Notes: generated by a model not told the origin, from the letters alone. A stretch of DNA of 64,000 nt from Pogostemon cablin (GCA_023678885.1 CM043005.1:8546314-8610313); one strand, 5' to 3'. Shown: positions 35,056 through 48,826, counted from the first letter of the stretch. Numbers and translations: made by a program.

Positions 35056-37450
35056 CTATTTCCTAAAAAATCTAACCAAAACAAAACAAAAAATGAGGAT
35101 GAGTTATTTAATAATGCATATGAATAGTATAATGGGGTATTAGCAACATAATTTACTATTAGAAAAGTTGCAGCTAAAAAATAAAAACAAACACAAAAGA
35201 AAGAAAGCAAGCTTGACCTAAATCAAAACTGTAAGACAAATAAATATACTAAACTAAACTACTAGGAAATTTTGGGAGAAATTTTGAATCATAGATAGGG
35301 ACATTAAATCAAATAAATAGAATACAATGAATAAAAATTTTGAATCAAATGGACATCGATAAATGAGCAATAGAAAAACACAACTGCTTCTGGCTATTAT
35401 AGTATCCACCACAAACATATAAGAATCCCATCACATGCAACTTATATACACATTAAGAATAGATTCAAATGCTCAAAAATAAAATTTGAAGATGAAAAGA
35501 TCATTAATACAGATACATAGTCGGGTTTGCGATTGGACTTGGTTTCAGATTCAACCACCTCTTCTTTTTCTTCTAATTGGTCTCCGAACAGATTCGGCAA
35601 ATTATGATAATGGTTATCTTCCACCACCATTTTTGTGCTTGTTTTGTGGTAAGGTTAGTTGAGAAAGAATATGAAGTGTTGAGTTAACTTAAGAGTTTTA
35701 AAACAAACACACACTGATAAATAGTCCATTGAAGTATGCAATAAATGTGCAAATCGCAAATAAATTAGATTTTAAAATGTAATTACTGCATAAAATTTAA
35801 AATTTAAATTGACTCACCAAATTAACACATTGCAAGAATAGCTAGTCACAAGGACAATTATCCAGAAGATACACAAAGTCCCTCTCTTCTGCCACTGAAA
35901 ATAATTCTTAAAATGAGACATGTCTTAAGGAAAGATATGTAAACATCATTCATCTTTTAACCCACACGCATAATCAAGTATGCTATAGTAAAGATGAATA
36001 AAATTGTATCAACAAAATTGTCAAAGTTAGAATTCCTTAAAGCTAATGATTCATAACCAAAAAATATGACTTTACCTCTGAATATTTATCCATGCATAGA
36101 ACCAAGTTTCCTCTCAACTAAAAAGATTTACATTTCATAAAGTAAGTAACAACGAATATGAGAAAAAAGGAATTTGAAATATAATATTTCTTCTATCATT
36201 GAAGCTTCTCTACATAATCCCACAACATCTAAAGATGCCAACTCTATAAAAAACCTAGCAAATAGAGAACTCAAGTAAAGTAAAGTTTGCTTCAAGATTG
36301 GAATATAAAAGTCAAGTTAATAAGATACATGTAAACCATATTTTGTACTTTCCTCCCATAAAAAAAAACCTCAGAAAACCCTACAGATTACAAAACAATT
36401 AGTGAACTAAACTGCTAACAGTGTTAAAAGCATACTTTTGATGCTAGTTTTCTTTCTTTTTTTTCTAATTATATACGTGTAAATTAGAACCCATTGATCA
36501 TTCAACAATTTATTTTTATTTTTTTAATTGAAGAGAAAGAAATTAAAAATGGGTGTTTTAATCCACCAAAGAATGTTGTTCTTGTGTTAAAAAATAAGAG
36601 AAAAAGAACCAACAAAAATTTCAATTAGAAAATAAAAATCAACTTATCATATTCCAGTTTCATCAATAGTGAGTATCATGGGATTGCAATCAAATCCCAC
36701 TGCCAATAACAATTCATTCAGAAATGAACAATACCTAGATCAAATGAATATTTAAAAGCAATTGATTTTTGCACATCATCATGTCCTATTTCCTTAGTTT
36801 AAAATAAAAACCTGAGCATAGTTCTTCTTCAATAAATTCACCGGTGTCGTTTTGTTTTATTTTCTGCAATCGAAGACACAACGCAGACACCGTCAAATTG
36901 ATCTCCATATGAATTTAATTTTGTGTATGAAGATAATCAATCGGTTGTATATCTGGGTGAATTGATAAAATAGTGAAGAATTAGAGAGGAAAAATGAGAA
37001 ACTTATGATAATTAGACTCCTTAAAGAAAAGTGCCCTAATTTTATCGTCAATCTGCCAACCCTCACAGATGGATGGCCGGAAGAAGAAGGAGTGAGCGTA
37101 CAGAAGAAACAGCAGCGAAGCCAGCCTTTTACTTTGGATTCAAGAGGACTGAATTGAAATTGAGATTATCGCAGCAACCACAGCGCCAATCCCTTCTGCT
37201 ATCCTTTCCCGTCGTGGATTTTGAGAATGGCACCGAATTTCCAAATTTTGTTCAAAATATTTATTGTAATTGTAAAAGGGTCCAAAAGTTTTGGTAAATT
37301 TAGTGAAATGGCACCGAATTCTCAAGACAAACGGTGAAGATCAGTTTATAATAGATTAATGGTCAAGATCAAAATTAAAAAAAGTCAAAACAAGTCAAAA
37401 TTGAGCAAATTCATTTTGCTTTTATATTAGTATAGATATAGATATATATA
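35056..37450. other. AT-rich region around a possible PPR 5' end
   Basis: A minus-strand frame at 35442-35630 (MVVEDNHYHNLPNL...), cut by a possible GTATCT donor at ~35513, could be an upstream exon, but I do not recognise it. 36800-37060 is GC-richer and could hold a minus-strand leader. The plus-strand frame 37073-37297 has no family signature. Confidence 0.3.
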
Positions 37451-40400
37451 TTTTGGATATTTTATAATTTAAAATAATAGTTTTTATTATAATTATTATT
37501 ATTATGATACTTATTACACATTAACTCTTAATGGTTATGTAACCGTCTATTGTTTATGGCCCCATTAATTCTCATAAATGTGTTGGTGCATGAGAAGGTT
37601 ATAAAAGTTGTATAATTCTTATGTAATTGTAGTACACATTGATATATACTACACCATACACATTTTCTCTCACATTATACATTTACATACTACCTAATAC
37701 ACATACACTTATATATACTATACAATTTACATTCCTACACACTACAAAAATATGTAATTTTATATACGATACTCTATGTTTGAGCATTGAGTAAACACGT
37801 AGTTTGGGATTCTCATCGCTGCACATGAGAGGACTCGGGTCGTTGAATCTTGGGAGAAGAACGTGTAAATCAAGAATATCATACCAGTGCAGTGGGGGAG
37901 TTTCTTCTCTAAAGAGAGCGCTACGGCGTGCTTCGACCCAGGCTACTCTTATTCCTTATTTTATTTTTAGTTGAATTGTTTGTATGTTTGATCCTAAATT
38001 AATTTTTCTACTATATGTTGAGTTGTTCGTTTTTACTTAAAATTTTCAACAACTTTAGAGAAGAAAACGTTTTTTAATTTAGGACTTAATAATTTTGTGC
38101 TCAATATGAATTTTCTAAAAGTTAATCATGCGATGGAATGTTATTTTAGTTGCTGTGAGTGATTTTCAAAAATTGAAATAATCTTACTAGTGTTCTTTTT
38201 AATTACTTGAGTGAGAAATAGTTTTTGAGTTGATTTTAGTCAAATAAAATTATTATTTTATAGATATGGTCAATTTGTTGGTAAAGTTTTTATTTTGGGT
38301 TCTTGAATGATTAAATTTAAGTGTTTTGTTATAAGAAAAAATATATATATTTGTTTTTGGATCCAAGTTATATTCTTGTGATGTTTTGAATATGTGCCTC
38401 TAGTAAAATGAATGCTTTGTTATTTTTCTGTTGGATCAATATGTTTTGTCGAGGTTTAATTCGTTGTTTCTTGTTTATAAAGATATAGAGATTAAATAAT
38501 AAGAAATAGTTTCATACTCAGAAATTGTTTATTCAATTAAGTCATGCACATCCAATTTTCATGTGATATTTCCCAGAATTGGTCGCCAATCACAATTATT
38601 GAATTTTAAATGCTTATATGTGATCATATACATTCTGATTAACCCTCTAAATGAACTATGTTGTAATTGGTAAATCATTCAGTAACCTAAATCTATGATT
38701 GCTTTGAAGCTTGGAATTGAGCCCCAAAGCTTTTTGTGTGAATTTTTTGTTCGATTACTCTTAATTTAATATTGATGTAGTAATTGTTATTACAAATGCA
38801 AATCCAAGAAATTTATATAATTTCCTATAATTCCAAGCATGAAGTTAGTATTCTTGTTTGGTGTTATCAGTTATTATCCAATGATACTTGATGTCCATGG
38901 TTTGTGAAAATTATTTGTTGTTAACGCTAAAATATATTATGTAGTAGATAAAAATGGCTAAGTTGATTTTAGGATATCTTTAATGACGTGGGAGTAAAAA
39001 ATAAAAAATAAAAAGGTTCGAATTATGTGAAGCATCAATAATTCATGTGTATGCAATGCATAAAATATAATAAAATTGAAATCAATACTTGAGCTCTGTC
39101 CTTGGCTCAGTGAATATATGTTGGTTTAATTTGAAGCTGACCTGATGCTACTACTTGTTGCATTTTGTTTAATTGTGTGTGGTTAAAAATACTTATTAAC
39201 TCGTCATATTATGTACTTGTACATCTTTACTTTTAGCCTTTCATTACATGTTATTATCATAATGAAGTGTCATGAATTTGGCAATTTAGAATTTCCATCT
39301 TTGCCAAACATAATCATGCGTGCTTTTATTAAAATAAAAGTCCTTTTTGATAACTCAAATAAATGCACTATCTTTTCTAAATATCAATATGATTTAACCA
39401 AAAGGTTTTACTGTGGCTTGTGAGGAAAAATAAAGTTTATAAATTTATTGAATCTTTTTATAGATTGAAAAGTGTATACTACATAGCATGGAAAGTTTGA
39501 TATAGAGGAATGACTTATTATTGTTATGTATCATATGATACATGTATTTATATAAAAGTTACTGGAGATAATTGTGTTATTTTATGTTGTTAATGACATT
39601 GAAAATTATTGTCATCTCATTTATAAATGAAAGTTGTTGGTTGTTGGTTCTATAGATGTCATTTTTTGAGACTAAACTCATTAAAAATGGTGACTCTATT
39701 TATTTGTCACAATCTCATTATATTGAAAATTTTATGAAATAGTTTAATTATTTTGATGTTAGTGCACATATATTGTTGGTGGATTAGTGAAGTATACTTA
39801 TATGCACTTGAATGACTATTTAAATATTTTGAAAGGGACTATAAATGATGTTTTTAATTAATTCACTGATTTTACTAATGTCTTATAAGATTTCAATGGC
39901 AGACTGAATTGTTGATTCAAATGAAACAAAGTTCACTTGTGGGTGGTTTTGTGTGGAGGAGCAATATCGTGAAAATCTACTAAATTAACTGTGATCTATA
40001 GATGCCGCTTCTGTGGAGGCTGGATGGATACAAATTTTACTAAATGATGATCATTCGTTGCCAAAGCCAATTACTCCCATCTCTCTATATTGTGATAGTC
40101 AAATGGCAACTGCTAAAGCTAAAAGCAAAATTATAATAATACTAAGGCATTTGACTGCTAGACTTAAAACAATAAGATAGTTATTTCTAACGGTGTTATT
40201 TCTTTGGATTTTGTCAGGTATGAAAATAATACAGTGGATCCACTCACAAAGAGATTGACGCGTCAACGAGTTTTATTTATATATAATCATCGAGGGGAAT
40301 GGGATTGGAGCCTATTAATTAAGTCACCACAGTAGAAACCCGTCTTCGGAGGTATGGCGATCCCATGAACGAAGTTCAACGGGTAAAAATGAAACTGCAA

Positions 40401-41478
40401 AGGGGTGACTTGGAAGAGCACACGTGATAAATAAAATATTTTTTTGTGGAAATATTTCCGGGTCCCATTCCTATGGTGATAAGTGCTCTTCATGTGACAT
40501 TTGAGGTTGAGTCTAACTCTTAATGAATCCAAATGCATATTTCTTTGCGGGGTGGTTGGTCACAAATTACCCTTGGAGGATTCACCTAAGTGAACATAGT
40601 GGTGGGGTCGCTACTGTGGGAGTATGGGCTACTCCCTAAAATTATTCATGATACAAGATTCCGTGCATGACCGTAAAACACACTACTGATAGAACCACAA
40701 TGTTTACTCATACCGTGTGTGGGATGGATTGCCATATTTTTTCAAAGACATAGTTCAAGACATTCATGTCACTATGTACTTGATGTGGCTAATTCGTTTA
40801 CACTAAGTGGAGGTTCAAACCCGGAAGATACCTACACCTATTACGCGGTATTATATGCTCAATTTATTTTCTTATATATATATATATATATATATATAAT
40901 TATGTGGGGAATTGTTGGATATTTTATAATTTAAAATAATAGTTTTTATTATAATTATTATTATTATGATACTTATTACACATTAACTCTTAACGATTAT
41001 GTAACCGTCTATTGTTTATGGCCCCATTAATTCTCATAAATGTGTTGGTGCATGAGAAGGTTATAAAGGTTGTATAATTCTTATGTAATTGTAGTACACA
41101 TTGATATATACTACACCATACACATGTCCTCTCACATTATACATTTACATACTACCTAATACACATACACTTATATGTATATATGTAATTTTATATACAA
41201 TACTCTATGTTTGAGTATTGAGTAAACACGTGGTTAGGGATTCTCATCGCTGCACACGAGAAGACTAGGGTCGTCGAATCTTGGGAGAAGAACGTGTAAA
41301 TCAAGAATATCATACTAGTGCAGTGGGGGGCGTTTCTTCTCTAAAGAGAGCGCTACAGCGTGCTTCGACCCAGTTACTCTTATTCCTTATTTTATTTTTA
41401 GTTGAATTGTTTGTATGTTTGATCCTAAATTAATTTCCCTACTATGTGTTGAGTTATTTGTTTTTACTTAAAATTTTC

Positions 41479-41483
<5 letters not shown>
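37451..41483 (+). mobile_element. decayed Copia LTR retrotransposon
   Basis: The 5' LTR (37451-38051, 601 bp) and 3' LTR (40913-41483, 571 bp) match closely with one ~35-bp indel; the 3' copy keeps the TGTTGG start and CCAACA end, the 5' copy starts TTTTGG. ATATA flanks both sides but lies in a TA tract, so this is weak as a target duplication. TGTGGGGAA before 40913 is the polypurine tract. Inside, pol is truncated: pieces of reverse transcriptase (39440-39750; words like SIYLSQSHYIENFMK in one frame) and RNase H (39905-40270; LYCDSQMATAKAKSK and NNTVDPLTKRLTRQRV) lie in changing frames with stops. Gag, protease and integrase are absent from the 2.86-kb interior. Confidence 0.88.
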
Positions 41484-41523
<40 letters not shown>

Positions 41524-42600
41524 CTCTGTAATTTTCTAATTCTATATATTACCGAATTATTAAATGCTTTTAATTGATACTAATGTGTCAAGATTAACAA
41601 AAAAAAATGCTGGTGCTTTATTAATTAAATGAACAGTAATTTATATAAAATAGATTAATTAAATTAAATAAAAAATCCTCAATTAATATCTATTTTTAAC
41701 TAAAAGTTATCATATAAGCACGTGCCTAACGAAGAAGGAGCATTAAAATTCACAATTGATCATCATTTTGAGAATCAATTGAAACATTGTACAAGTAAAA
41801 AATATCCAATTTGGAGAAGGGTAATTTAGGGAGTGATAATCCATAGATAGAGTTGCACTTGATTATGGTGATAAAGTTGAATCATTGACTTAGGAATAAT
41901 AATGTTAATGTTGTCCAATTATGTATGGATTTAAGCAAAATTTTGTGTGCCTATGGGGGACATCCCATAAGAACACTAACACAATTATTGTATTTTCTTG
42001 GAATACGGTGTCAGGAACAGAGACCAACTTTCAAAATTATATTTAACCAATGGGAACGTTATTCTAAATCAGTAGTTAGCATTTTATTTGAATTGAAATA
42101 ACCTTACTTTTTCTATATTTAGGATGGTTTCATAAACCAAACCCCTTCTCATCTCCTAGGTCTAAGTTAAAGTGCTAATGGAAAATTTCATAATTTCATA
42201 TCTTGAAATAATTTGTTTAGCAAAACTTTTGTATTTTTCTTATTTCAGGTTAACTTTTATTAAAATTATGAGTCAGGTGCACCAAGTCCATCGGTGCACC
42301 TAGTTAGTATAATTTATTAGATCAAATAACTATTCTTAGTAATTATCCTTGTATCAAAGTAAAATAATAAAAAAAAATTAAAAAACTATATCCTAAAAAA
42401 TAGCCTTTCAAACCTAAGTGCACCCGTATACCCATTGCACCACAGAATAACTCTAAAATTATTTTATTGTTTAATGTTTTTAACTCATTTGAGAAAGACA
42501 CCAAGTGTGATACTATTTCATGGGAAATAATTTTTATATTTTAAGTAGTGGTAGTATTTTTTTTTATCAAATACATTATCATTTTTCATTAAAAATATTA
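41484..42600. other. TA microsatellite and AT-rich sequence
   Basis: 41484-41521 is a (TA)n tract abutting the Copia 3' LTR. The remainder is AT-rich. GTGCACC words at 42268-42300 and 42417-42445 hint at a small inverted-repeat element without clear ends. Around 41938-42030 a stretch resembles 26610-26700 (TTGTGTGCC..TATGGGGG..GGTGT..GAGACCAAC), so both belong to one dispersed repeat. Confidence 0.4.
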
Positions 42601-42841
42601 CTCCCTCCATCCCGTTTCAATGTTTACATTTCTATTTTGCGCGTCACATTTCAACGTTTATGTTTTTCTTTTTAGAATATGGGACATATCTAAAACAATT
42701 AATATATCATCCAACACTAATACACCTACCCACTTTACATTAAATATTACTATATTTTTCCAACCACTATCTATTAAAATATTATATTTTTTAATCACCG
42801 TGCAAAAAGCAAACGTAAACATTGAAACGGGATGGAAGGAG
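42601..42841. mobile_element. Stowaway-like MITE
   Basis: TA|CTCCCTCCATCCCGTTTCAA at the left and its inverted partner TTGAAACGGGATGGAAGGAG|TA at the right, 241 bp, nearly perfect 20-base inverted ends. Confidence 0.93.
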
Positions 42842-43279
42842 TATTAACTTTTAATTATATTATGAATGGTTTAAAAAATTAATCTATTTTCTACCTTGTT
42901 TTAGGGTAAGTAAAAGAAGTTGGAAACAACTAGCTACCAAAATGATACCAAAACCATTTTTAAAGGGATTTTCTAGCTTGTTTTAGGACTAGTAAAAGAA
43001 GTTGAAAACAACTCTCACGATCATACCAAAACAATTAAAAATATGGATTATTATTTATAGGTACGTGTGTATATAACCTAATTACTAATAAATACATTGA
43101 TCTAAATGTTTATTTCTTTTTCTAGCTTTACCCTTATTTACAACGCTGAATATTAAACGTTTTCACTTAACACTATTTCATTGAACACTAATATACACTA
43201 AATCAAATAAGAATAATAGAAATCAAATAAAAACAATGGGTGAGAGATTTAAGTATAATTATAACAACCCTATTTTTAA

Positions 43280-43655
43280 TTTAATTAATCACGTATTTTC
43301 TATTTTTTTCTCAAAGATGCACACATGTACATTCGTAGGGTTCTTCAATTTAATTGCATATTTTCTGTTTCTCTCTAAGAATGCACACTAATGTACTTAA
43401 TAATAGTTTCAATCGTGTATTTTTCGTTTCTCTTTCAAAGATGCACATTGATGTACATTCGTAGGATTTTTCAGTTTAATCACGTATTTTTTGTTTCTCT
43501 CTTAAAAATGAACACTAATGTAGTACATTAGTAGGTTTTTCAATTTAATCGCGTAGTTTCAGTTTCTTTCTCAATAGAATGTACACTAATGTACATTCGT
43601 ATAAATAACGTATTTTTGTTTCCATCTTAACAATGCACACTAATGTATGAATATA
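43280..43655. repeat. ~75-80 bp minisatellite
   Basis: Five or six copies of a unit containing TTTAATCACGTATTTT, TGTTTCTCTCTNAAAGATGCACA and CTAATGTACATTCGTAGG. Copies vary in length and by substitutions. Not coding. Confidence 0.8.
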
Positions 43656-44086
43656 TATAGGTATTAAGGAAAAACAAAATAAAATTATGTATTTATCGGT
43701 AATTTTCTAAAGCGAATGTCTCGATTAGTAATTTTTAAATACATTTTGTACCTACTATTTATTGACCCTTAAAAATACTATCAAATAAAAAAATGAAATA
43801 CAACAATAATTATTATTTCAAAACAAATAAACAAGTAAGTGGAAAAAAAATAAAAAAACCATTGTAAAATATGATAAAATAAAAAAATGAAGAGTCGATC
43901 TCTTGTGAGACGGGTCATAAAAAGACGGATCCTGAGACGGATCATATCTATATATTATTTATTAATTAAGTAATATTATTATATAATTTATATATAAATA
44001 AGAGCACAATAGTGCTATTTTTAGTAAGTTCCCGCCAAAAAACTGTTTCCAAAATACGAAGGTAGTAAAAATATTACTCCCCCCGT

Positions 44087-44175
44087 CCCAATAATACATT
44101 CGCCCTTTTTATTTTGGTCCGTCTCAAGAATACATTCGCCCCCTAAAAATGGAAACAATACACAATATCAATAAC
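44087..44175. mobile_element. left part of a Stowaway-like MITE split by the hAT nest
   Basis: TA|CTCCCCCCGTCCCAATAATACATTC opens here in the usual Stowaway form and continues to CAATATCAATAAC, where the hAT element begins. The sequence resumes at 61384 (CTTACAATACTACAAT) but the expected GGGACGGAGGGAG end is not found, so the right end is deleted. Confidence 0.7.
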
Positions 44176-44781
44176 TAGGGGTGGGTAAATACGGCATACC
44201 AAAAGTACCGATACCGTACCGAAATTTTCGGTATGCTATTTTACTTACCGATGTCGATACCAAAATTTTGGTATTTAAAAATACATACCATTGCCAAAAC
44301 GTAATTTATACCGTGCCGATTTTTTTCGGTATTATCGAAATGCCGAAGTCATACTGAAATTATCAACATACTAATCATTAAAAATAATAATAATTTCATG
44401 GATAATAATTGATTAAATAATTTCACAAAATACATCCAATAATCAATAATTGGTAACATAAGATTAAAGAGTTCAAAATAACAACAGCTCTTGTCATTTC
44501 CCCTAAAATTTTTTAAGGCTTGCATCCTGAAGAAAAGAAAAAATCATGAATAGGGATGAGAGCAAATTGAACGGAACTAACCACAAATAGATAGGAGTTT
44601 GCAAAATATCAGTCCTATCAAAGAGTCGAGACTTCCAAGAATAAATGCATTCACTAACAATTTCTAATTACCAAAAGATAAGAGATTTGGTGAGCGAGTG
44701 GGAAAAGAAAAAGGAGAGGTGTGGGCGGCGTGTAGCGGGACGAAGAATGTGGCGACGAGCATGAGTATAATTGTGAGGGAC

Positions 44782-46598
44782 TGATGAGAGTGAAAATAAG
44801 CGTGTTTTAATATCCAATTTAACACCTTTTTGATTGATATTATAGTCTTATATGAGCACAAGTGTCTTATATTCGATATATGTGAGAATTATATGCACTT
44901 GAGGTGTTTTGTTGTATTTTAGGTAGAAAAAGGATCAAAAGAGCCAAGTTTGAGAAAAGGTGCAATTTGTGCAAGAATGCTGATAAACGCACATCCAATT
45001 TTTGTAATTATTATGTATTGATGTGGAGCTCTGAATTAGATTTGTGATATATGGTTGGAAAGCTACAGAAGAGAGGGTCGTTTTGATGTAAAGAACATCC
45101 CAATCAGATTCCGAAAGAGAAAGTTATGAGCAAAGAGGTGACATCGCACGAGCTGTGCCGAACAGAACTGATGTGCTACTTTCCATGGCTTATTACAGAT
45201 TCAATTCTTAGATTTTTAATGATATCTTTATATTCAGAGAAAGCCAAGGAAAAGAGGATCATGTGAGTGCAAAAATCACTCAAATTGGAGGTCGGACGAG
45301 AAAGTTATGCTCAGAATCGTGAAGTCGCGCAGCTATTGGCGAGAATTTCTGAGAATTTCCAAAAACTACCTTATTTATCCGGATCTCTTTTACCAAATTT
45401 AACGCATGTGTCTTACCAAATTTGACATATGCCTAAATTTGGGTCCTTTCCAAGACCTACAAGGAGAGCTCACAAGTATAAAAAGGGGTGTAGATCACAT
45501 CATAAAAAAAGGGAAAAATCATAGAGATACAAGAGAGGAGAAGAGAGGCCACAACATACAACACCCCACAAGGGGGGATCAGCCCCCAACCATCATTCTT
45601 TTCTCCATCCATCCATCACTTTGAAGATTCATTTGTGGAATCAAGAGGAGAACCAAGAGGAGGATTCAAGAGCGAGAAGGACGCGATGACGCCACATCTA
45701 GGGGGTAAGATCTATCCAACACCCATTTGTGTTTCCTACAACACCATGGGCTAGAGCCTTTTTGGTAGAATTAGGGTTGTGAAGGTTTTATTTAGTTAAT
45801 TGAACTTCCATGTATATACTCCGCACAACACTACTTGTGGTTTATTTTATATAAGATTGTGTTTTTTAATCCATACTCATAGTCATTTTGTGCATCAATA
45901 ATCGTTGTGTAGAGTCTGAATACATAACATGGTTATTAGTTGAGTGCGTTCACTGTTGAGCAGGATTCCATGTTATGATTCTAAGTGAGGGGACTCTGAA
46001 GCTTCATTAGAACTATCATATATGAATACTTATTAATTGAATTGAATTCTGGTTAATAAGTAGGATAAAGAGGATAATTTTATAGTACCTATAAAGGAAG
46101 ATCATATCGGGTTAGAGTACCAATCCTAGGGGGAAATAATTGATACTGATAGTACCTAGAAAGGCGGGTGAAATTATATCTCTTGCTCCGAGGTTATTCA
46201 CACGTGTTACACGCATGTTTACTTGTGTCCATAGAGTAGATATGCATGGTTTAGTGATGCGTCCATATTCCACAAGGCAGAGTCGGACATTGACACATGG
46301 AAGAAAAGTTAATGAGTAAAACTGGATTATCCTAGAGCTACCTATTCTCCTACTTGATCCACTTTCGTATTCTTCGAGTGGTACTTTATTTTATTTATTA
46401 TTTTAATTACTTGTTTATTAGTTTAATCATCATAAACCTCAAACTTAATTACCAACTTGTCTTAATTAATTTAGATAATAATTAAATTGATAATACGCCG
46501 TCATTTGGGTTCGATATTCACTTGGTCGCTTGCTTAAGCTGCAATTGATATCCTTAATACTTGAGGATTAATTTTGCGTGCAAAGAAAACGCGCATTA
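44782..46598 (+). repeat. 5' LTR of the Athila-type element
   Basis: Starts TGATGAGAG, ends CGCGCATTA (the last bases differ from the CATCA of the 3' LTR). It lacks a ~42-bp segment that the 3' LTR has near 59950-59992, lying between short GGG words. Substitutions against the 3' LTR are several dozen by eye, clearly more than between the nested Copia LTRs. Confidence 0.92.
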
Positions 46599-46604
46599 AT
46601 TTCT

Positions 46605-46622
46605 TGGCGCCGTTGCCGGGGA
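46605..46622 (+). other. primer-binding site, tRNA-Asp type
   Basis: TGGCGCCGTTGCCGGGGA is complementary to the conserved 3' end (including CCA) of plant tRNA-Asp(GUC). It sits six bases downstream of the 5' LTR end. Confidence 0.9.
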
Positions 46623-46783
46623 CGGCTGTTATTATTGATTTTATTATTTTTAGTTTGATTAAGATATTTTTTTTCTTTTATTTGTGATTATTTATTTCTA
46701 TCTAACCTTGAATTTTTCCGAGTTACTTGTGCGCTTGAAAAAAGGAGAGGAAGGAAAGGAGCAAATAACACATTGAGCTGAAC

Positions 46784-48826
46784 ATGGCCGGAGCAAGGCA
46801 GAATTCGGATAATGTTTCCATTCGTGAAATTTTCACGAACTTTGGGAATGTCAACATGGGGTTGATAGGAGCAAGGGGGAAGATGATGATTTTGAGATAC
46901 ATCCCGCTCTTATTAACATGGTAGAGAAGAATCCCTTTTCTGGAGGTTGTTTTGAAGATCCATATCAGCATCTCCGAAGATTTCTTGGTTATGCAAACAC
47001 TCAAAAGGGCAGTGGAGTGAATGATAATGCTAGGCGGATCGCCTTATTTAAGTTTTCTTTAATTAATAAGGCAAAAGCTTGGTATGAGACCCTTGATCCA
47101 GCCGATTACAATACATGGGATCAACCGCAGCAAAAGTTCTTAGAGAGATACATGCCACCCTCAAGGATCTTAAGAATGAAGCAAGAGATCACTCGATTTG
47201 TTATGAATCAGGGTGACAAATTTTATGAGGCATGGGACAGGTTTAAAGACATGCTCAGGAGGTGTCCACAGCATGGAATGCCGAAGGCTGAATACATAAG
47301 CATCTTCTACTATGGATTGGATTGTGAGTCGCGTGTTTTTATTGATGCATCATCAGGAGGAGAGCTGTTATCAAAGACAGCACTTGAAGCAGAAAAGTTA
47401 TTTGAAGACATCTCTATGAATTTACGTGACTGGCCAGTAGAGAGAGATAGAGGATCATATGTACTTGGCAAGGTGGCGCAGGTTGAATATTAAGTGAAGT
47501 CGAATAGGACTGATGAGATCGTCTATAGTCTAACTAACATCAACAAGCTACTAGAGTCCCAGCAGAGGCAGATTACAGAGTTGACACTAAGGGGGCCTAG
47601 TATGAAGCAGCACGAAGTGAAGAGTGATGAAGATACCTTCAATCGATACATGGCTGAGAACGATGCAAGGGTTGACCACATCGAAGCTAGAATGAATGTT
47701 GATCATGCAAATTTATCTAAGCAGATGAAGGAGCTTACTTTGATTATGGGGCAGATGACCGCGAAAGTGAATCAATTGACATAAAAATTAAAAGATAAAG
47801 CCATCACGTTAAGGTCTGGAACACAGTATGAAGGAACGACGGAGCCGAAATCGAAATCTGAAGTCAAAGGAGCCCGATTCGACCCTGATTCGACCAATAC
47901 AAGAGGTCGAACCATGCAGGGTAGGTCGAATCGGAGCACTGGACAAGATCAGGAGAAGACTCAGCATTGGTTCGACCAAGCTCCATCTGATTCAACCTGG
48001 CTAACAGGTCGAACCATGGTCGAACCATACCATGCGGAGCACTCTGTTTTTCCAGATTATCGGTTCGACCAAAGCAAGGGTGGTTCGACTTGTTCTGAAG
48101 GTCGAACCCATGTCGAACCTCAATGTCCGGAGCACCCTGTTTTATCGCAACAACGGTTCGATCACGACGGATATGGTTTGACCAAACCATCTGGTCGAAC
48201 CTTGGTCGAACTAGGAGGTAGAAATAGTACAGTAAGCCGGTTCGACCTGAGGGAAAGCGGTTCGACCTGTCCTGAAGGTCGAACCACGACTTCAAAGTGA
48301 GAATAGCCTTCCAGATGATCGGTTCGACCACTACGTGCCTGGTTCGACCTCTCCAATAGGTCAAACCCTAGTCGAACCGATCCAAAACATACCTATTATT
48401 GTGCCGAATTCTCCCTATGATGTTGATGTTACTCCAATACCATTACATGAGCAGAATACTGAGCTTACAATGGAGAAGAAGTGGGAAAGAGCAAGGAGGT
48501 TGAGAGCCAAGAAGCTTAGACTGCAGATGGATAATGAAAATGTGGATAAAGAGGTTGATCATGCAATGAAGATGCCCATGGAGACCCAATTGTGCAAGAG
48601 CATTGACGTGGTTTCTAACTTGTTTAATCTTGATTTTTCTAAGGCAGATGATTCTGAATTTAAGTGGAAGATTGACAAGGAGGTGTCTAGACAACCATGG
48701 GAGGAAGGAAATTCTGAAGATCATATTTTTATGACCAAGAAAGGTGAGGTGTTGAGTATAGACAAGAAGAGGGAAAGAAAGTATTTGAAGGTGAGGATGC
48801 GACAAGACGGTCCTCCGATCAAGTAG
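46784..48826 (+). pseudogene. Athila-like gag, frameshifted and with internal stops
   Basis: Opens at ATG 46784 (MAGARQNSDN) and shifts frame near 46865-46880 into the frame running from 46918, where the conserved Gag core is plain: INMVEKNPFSG, DPYQHLRRFLGYA, RIALFKFSLINKAKAWYETL, FLERYMPPSRI, AWDRFKDMLRRCPQHG, IFYYGL and then a Gly-Gly/SKTALEAEKLFEDI segment. In-frame TAA codons follow at 47491 and 47782; KAITLRSGTQ (~47802) is the Athila ITLRSG signature. The repeat 47876-48390 then translates as RFDQ/GRTMVEP repeats, and a last frame (48335-48826) is Lys/Glu-rich. No zinc knuckle or protease motif is present. Gag is the capsid-like protein of the element. Confidence 0.85.
47876..48390. 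repeat. ~93-bp palindromic GGTTCGACC repeat in gag
   Basis: Five to six units of the form GGTTCGACCAN...GGTTCGACYTGTYCTGAAGGTCGAACCATGGTCGAACC (shown piecewise in the text of the sequence) plus a ~30-base linker containing CGGAGCACYCTGTTTT. Because each unit is palindromic, both strands stay open for long frames (e.g. 47864-48364 minus). The same architecture occurs in the solo LTR at 25228-25500. Confidence 0.88.

Noticed and set aside
46495..46560. tRNA-like GGTTCGATA word in the LTR
   Set aside because: No cloverleaf stems can be drawn around it, and the sequence is part of both Athila-type LTRs.
47864..48364. 166-codon minus-strand frame and the 128-codon plus-strand frame opposite it
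   Set aside because: Both are kept open by the palindromic GGTTCGACC repeat; the minus frame has no start context or motif and is a shadow of the repeat within gag.
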